From the NCBI GenBank assembly GCA_017430945.1, contig JAFRMB010000036.1, positions 1-43,845 on the forward strand: 43,845 bases of DNA. Reading direction: 5' to 3'. Made by a program: the position numbers and the translations under genes. This document shows, piece by piece, positions 41,091-43,845 of the stretch; position 1 is the stretch's first letter, and each line of letters opens with the position of its first letter. The notes beneath the pieces were generated by a model. The model had not been told where the DNA came from. It made no database searches and saw only the letters and a list, made by a program, of their open reading frames with translations. This DNA comes from Clostridia bacterium (GTDB lineage Bacteria > Bacillota_A > Clostridia > Christensenellales > Aristaeellaceae).

Positions 41091-41118
41091 ATTTTATCAC
41101 AAAGCTGCGCACAGTCAA
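41091..41118 (-). promoter_or_regulatory. Promoter of the DUF3795 gene
   Basis: Minus-strand TTGACT (41113-41118), a 16-base spacer and TAAAAT (41091-41096). The leader would be about 190 bases; I see nothing else in it. Confidence 0.5.
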
Positions 41119-41218
41119 CCCACTGCAGATGACACATTTATTCTTTTTTATCCATGGTCGGCTTAATGAGGATCGGACAAGATCTGCACAGGATCAAGGC
41201 GTACGCGTGTGATCCTGG

Positions 41219-41247
41219 TTGCTTTTCTCTTCGCATACGTTTATAAT
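41219..41247 (+). promoter_or_regulatory. Promoter of the HAD gene
   Basis: TTGCTT (41219-41224), a 17-base spacer and TATAAT (41242-41247). The leader is about 58 bases. Confidence 0.72.
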
Positions 41248-41311
41248 CATATCGTGCACGGCGTGCGCGGCCGGCGCCTTCTACATTACTATCCACTATT
41301 TGGTGATGAAC

Positions 41312-42145
41312 ATGAAAAAAGACATCAAACTCATCGCGCTCGACATGGACGGCACACTGCTGACCTTCGACAAGCGGCTTTCCGAGCGGAACAGGATCGC
41401 GCTGCAGCGGGCCAGCGATCGCGGGATCCACATCGTGCCGGCTACCGGAAGGCTGTTCAGCGGCTTGCCCCAGGTCGTCCTGGGACTTCCCTGGCTAAAG
41501 TATGCCATCAACTCGAACGGCGCGTCCGTGTATGACGTCGATGGCGACAGCGTCCTATATCACGCCGAGATCCCGCTTTCACAGGCGGTCCGCATGATGT
41601 CGTGGCTCGACGGTCTGCCCGTCATCTACGATTGCTACATGGATGACAGAGGCTGGATGACTCGGACGATGTACGATCAGATCGCGACCTATGCATACGA
41701 CCCGATCGTCGTCGACTACATGCGATCCATCAGGACGCCCGTCGACGACCTGAAATCGTTCGTCAGCGCCAGGTGCATGGACGTCCAGAAAATACAGGCC
41801 TTCTGTCTCGATGTCCGGACGCAGCGGCACCTGCTTTTTCACACGCCCTTTCCAAACCTCACGGTGTCGTCATCCGTGGAGCGCAACGTCGAGTTCAACC
41901 ACAAAGACGCCAACAAGGGTGCGGCTCTGCTCGCGTTGGCTGCGCACCTCCACATACCGCGCGCACAGATCATGGCCTTTGGAGACGGCGCCAATGACAT
42001 CCCCATGCTTCGCGATGCGGGCATCGGCGTCGCTATGGGCAATGCGCCCGAAGAAGTCAAAGCTGCGGCGGATGTGATTGCCGCTGGCAATGACGAGGAT
42101 GGCGTCGCCGGGATCATCGAATCATTGGTGCTGTCAGACGGCTGA
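41312..42145 (+). CDS. Cof-type HAD phosphatase
   Basis: A 277-residue haloacid-dehalogenase-superfamily phosphatase of the Cof/YidA type. Motif I is ALDMDGTLL with the nucleophilic Asp, PATGR and NSNGA form the second region, Lys in HKDANKG is motif III, and FGDGANDIPML is motif IV. Such enzymes dephosphorylate sugar phosphates and cofactors; substrate unknown. The start is ATG at 41312 (MKKDIKL) or 41306 (MNMKK); GGTGAT precedes the former. Its 3' end overlaps the remnant phage ORF by 32 bases, so the prophage junction lies at or just past its stop. Confidence 0.87.
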   Translation: MKKDIKLIALDMDGTLLTFDKRLSERNRIALQRASDRGIHIVPATGRLFSGLPQVVLGLPWLKYAINSNGASVYDVDGDSVLYHAEIPLSQAVRMMSWLDGLPVIYDCYMDDRGWMTRTMYDQIATYAYDPIVVDYMRSIRTPVDDLKSFVSARCMDVQKIQAFCLDVRTQRHLLFHTPFPNLTVSSSVERNVEFNHKDANKGAALLALAAHLHIPRAQIMAFGDGANDIPMLRDAGIGVAMGNAPEEVKAAADVIAAGNDEDGVAGIIESLVLSDG

Positions 42146-42560
42146 GCTCGCCCGCCCACACCTTTTCGCCGTTCTCTACGGTGTAGGCCACACCGGCGTC
42201 CGAATCGATGGTGATGTCGCCGTCCAGCGCGTCGATCCGCAGCTCCCGGCTCACGAGCTCCTGCTCGCGCTGCCGCAGCTGGGCCTCGCGCTCGCCCGCC
42301 TCCTGTTCCGCGCGCTCGCGGTCGGAGCGCAGCCGCTCCTCCTCGCTCATGCGCGCCCGGGCCTCCCCGGCCTTCTCCCCGGCCGTCCGCGCCTCCTGAA
42401 GCCGCTTCTCCTGGTCCCGCTTCTCGCGGGCCAGCCGCTTCTCGATCAGCGCGTCGATGTCCGCCTGCGTGTACACGCGGCCCTTCTCCTCGGCCGCTTC
42501 GTTGCCGGTCTCCTCTCCGGTGACGTTCGTGGTGTCCATGTTCTTCTCGGTCTCCGCCAT
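42114..42560 (-). CDS. Chimeric remnant: phage scaffold protein (DUF4355-like) N-part
   Basis: A 148-codon frame. Residues about 28-110 resemble phage capsid scaffold proteins (DUF4355): YTQADIDALIEKRLAREKRDQ, then a long charged coiled coil rich in Glu, Arg and Gln. After about residue 110 the scaffold similarity stops. The sequence DALDGDITIDSDAGVAYT and what follows looks instead like the C-terminal part of a siphophage distal tail protein. The last residues come from antisense of the HAD gene. An internal deletion that joined scaffold and tail genes would explain this. GGAGG lies seven bases before the ATG. Confidence 0.62.
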   Translation of the reverse strand: MAETEKNMDTTNVTGEETGNEAAEEKGRVYTQADIDALIEKRLAREKRDQEKRLQEARTAGEKAGEARARMSEEERLRSDRERAEQEAGEREAQLRQREQELVSRELRIDALDGDITIDSDAGVAYTVENGEKVWAGELSRLTAPMIR

Positions 42561-42581
42561 GCTGTTACCTCCGTTCCGTTT

Positions 42582-42743
42582 TTAGGCCGTCGCCTGTGTT
42601 TCCGTTTTGAGCCCGTCGGCTGATGAGCGTCCGGCGGATGCCGGACTGAGGGCGAGCGGATCGAAGATGTCGCTGCCCGAAACCCGCGGCCCGCAATCCG
42701 TTGCGTGGACGCGGGGCGTATATGCAAAAGCCGGCTGGGTTGA
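42582..42743 (-). pseudogene. Orphan C-terminal coding fragment
   Basis: An open stretch of 53 codons between an in-frame TGA (42744-42746) and a TAA (42582-42584), with no start codon. It ends SGSDIFDPLALSPASAG...GLKTETQATA, protein-like in composition. The stop lies 21 bases before the scaffold ATG, the spacing of adjacent operon genes. It is most simply the old 3' end of a phage gene whose upstream part was replaced or deleted. Confidence 0.4.
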
Positions 42744-42762
42744 TCAGACCCTGCCGGCGTTT
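42730..42762. terminator. Bidirectional terminator in the prophage remnant
   Basis: GCCGGC-T-GGGT pairs with ACCC-T-GCCGGC around TGATCAG-type loop bases. TTTT follows on both strands (42726-42729 read on minus, 42760-42763 on plus). Confidence 0.7.
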
Positions 42763-42786
42763 TGCCTCGTTCTGTTTACCGCATCT

Positions 42787-42906
42787 CTATCCGCGCAGAT
42801 ACTTCAGCATTGCCAGTGTGACCGTGATGTAGTATCCCAGCTTTATAGCTGTTCCGATCAGTTGCCCGAATACAATGCTAAACGCCCCTGCCTTTTCTTT
42901 ACCCAC
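42787..42906 (-). CDS. Small membrane protein (39 residues)
   Basis: A GTG-started frame behind GAGG (six-base spacing) encoding 39 residues. A charged MGKEKAG start is followed by a hydrophobic run FSIVFGQLIGTAIKLGYYIT and YLRG at the end, consistent with one membrane span. It lies between two stem-loops, in DNA more AT-rich than the phage genes around it. I do not recognise it; a holin-like, toxin-like or antitoxin role are all possible but unsupported. Confidence 0.45.
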   Translation of the reverse strand: MGKEKAGAFSIVFGQLIGTAIKLGYYITVTLAMLKYLRG

Positions 42907-42987
42907 TTCTTACCTCATCGAAATTCACTTTTTTTCTTGCTTTTCCTGCACTTTCGTGCTATACTGTTATTAGGGCATATGTCCCAT

Positions 42988-43027
42988 GGAGCCGAACCCG
43001 CACCCCTACTGGTGCGGGGGCGGCTCC
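42988..43027. terminator. Strong stem-loop between toxin-like gene and small ORF
   Basis: GGAGCCG (42988-42994) pairs with CGGCTCC (43021-43027), and the inner CGCACC pairs with GGTGCG around a six-base loop. ATTTTT follows on the plus strand. On the minus strand it begins 11 bases after the toxin-like gene and is not followed by T residues. Confidence 0.6.
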
Positions 43028-43037
43028 ACATTTTTCA

Positions 43038-43845
43038 TTATTTCACCAGCCGTAGGATTCTCGTCAATTCCCCGTGGCTGATGATAATCACATCCATTTC
43101 TCTCAGTGCCACTCGTTTAAACCTCTTTTGAATCGCAGACAAAAGGCTTTCGTCCTTCATTACGCTTTCTGTGGTATTCAACACAATGCCGCCCGGGTTC
43201 TCGGCAATCTGCTTCGCACCTTTTCGTATGGCATTGTCAACAGAAGTTGATCCAGATACTGTTTTCTGCCCCCAGTCCTTTCCATTCCAGGTATAGTCCG
43301 GCGTTTTTTCGTTTTGCCCGTTACGCTCCGCCCGTAATTGAAGAAAACCGCCGAGTTCTCTGACCAATAGCTCTGCGTCTGCGATCTCGGCGCGGTGCAC
43401 GTCCTCCCTGTAGCCTCGCTCTCGCAGTATCTCCCCTGCGCCCGGCGTCGCGTTGCTCCGATAGACTTCGGTTACATCCTGCACGCCTTCGTATAATTGA
43501 ATGGCCTCGGGTGCGCGTTCGCTTGAGACGCCGCCCGGTGTGCCGCCTCCGGCTCCGGCGGGCGGGATCGCTCCGGCCCCGCTTCCCGCAGGCGCCTGCG
43601 GCCTTCCCCCGGCCATGGACAGCATCACCGCATCCGGCGCGCTCCTGATCTCCGACATCGAGAACGTGATCTTCTTTCCGCTGCTTTTCGGGATGCGTTC
43701 GTACCCCTTCACGCTTGTCGCCCCGTCCCCTCGCCAAAGGGCGGGTGACGGGTTTCCGGCGGCGAGTCCTTCGGATCGCTCGCCGTCAGTCCGTCCCTTT
43801 GGTCCGGACGCTTTTGCGTCCATGTACACGCTCGTCAGGTCCTGC
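43038..43845 (-). CDS. Phage-associated protein with CdiA-type C-terminal toxin-like domain (5' end beyond window)
   Basis: The frame is open to the window edge (269 codons visible); a GTG at 43829 or ATG at 43823 could serve as start but neither has a clear ribosome site. Residues counted from 43829: about 1-80 are unrecognised, about 80-110 are a Gly/Ala/Pro-rich linker, and the last 145 resemble the nuclease domain at the C-terminus of CdiA-type toxins and of many Bacillota phage minor-head proteins. The pattern is PGAGEILRERGYREDVHRAEIADA, then KTPDYTWNGKDWGQK, IRKGAKQIAENPGGIVL and DVIIISHGELTRILR. The toxin part is AT-richer than the linker, suggesting a swapped-in cassette. No immunity gene is recognisable. 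Confidence 0.55.
   Translation of the reverse strand, partial: QDLTSVYMDAKASGPKGRTDGERSEGLAAGNPSPALWRGDGATSVKGYERIPKSSGKKITFSMSEIRSAPDAVMLSMAGGRPQAPAGSGAGAIPPAGAGGGTPGGVSSERAPEAIQLYEGVQDVTEVYRSNATPGAGEILRERGYREDVHRAEIADAELLVRELGGFLQLRAERNGQNEKTPDYTWNGKDWGQKTVSGSTSVDNAIRKGAKQIAENPGGIVLNTTESVMKDESLLSAIQKRFKRVALREMDVIIISHGELTRILRLVK

Larger units (their letters stand above)
42146..43845 (-). mobile_element. Prophage remnant (edge of window)
   Basis: All frames are on the minus strand in phage head order: minor-head/toxin-like protein, scaffold, then nothing. Capsid, tail and lysis genes are absent. The fragment starts within a few bases of the HAD stop codon and runs past the window end. No attachment repeat could be identified. 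Confidence 0.6.

Overview
The window reads as chromosomal DNA of a GC-rich Gram-positive anaerobe of the Clostridia (Bacillota). The evidence is the gene order phoH-pgpH-ybeY-cdd-era-recO, MnmM- and PgpH-type proteins, a CtsR-type operator at clpB, ThyX, GluQ, a stand-alone TipAS domain, TTG/GTG starts behind strong GGAGG sites, and TTGACA/TATAAT promoters in AT-rich gaps. The exact family cannot be read from the sequence; Christensenellales-like or Oscillospiraceae-like groups are only a guess. No 16S rRNA, CRISPR array or insertion sequence is visible.

Layout. 1-3.1 kb: 5' end of clpB under a CtsR-type operator, a DMT exporter with a probably leaderless mRNA, glutamate racemase, and tRNA-Lys(CTT). 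3.1-10.3 kb: two large exported proteins, an L,D-transpeptidase with several wall-binding domains and a 1513-residue Ig-like-repeat protein ending in a caspase-like domain. 10.4-15.8 kb: split chromate transporter, MnmM, MATE pump, TlyA, Dus. 15.9-22.2 kb: phoH, pgpH, a ybeY-cdd fusion, era and recO as one compact operon. 22.2-28.8 kb: HD nucleotidase with a tandem-domain ThyX, a HEAT-like unknown, GluQ, TipAS and an NhaC antiporter.

28.8-40.1 kb is the most striking region: a nine-gene minus-strand operon (substrate-binding protein, two permeases, two ATPases, NagB-like isomerase/deaminase, creatininase-family amidohydrolase, Gfo/Idh/MocA oxidoreductase, PreA-PreT-like flavin/Fe-S dehydrogenase) behind a LacI-type regulator and three LacI-type operators. 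It looks like a complete import-and-catabolism system for an unidentified nitrogen-containing compound. Two of the enzymes differ from the textbook families at active-site positions.

40.1-43.8 kb: a gap with two abutting perfect DnaA boxes beside an AT-rich stretch, a DUF3795 protein and a HAD phosphatase. The window ends in a decayed prophage fragment: a chimeric scaffold-protein ORF, an orphan C-terminal coding fragment, a 39-codon membrane ORF, and a phage protein whose C-terminus resembles CdiA-type nuclease toxins, encoded in DNA more AT-rich than its surroundings.
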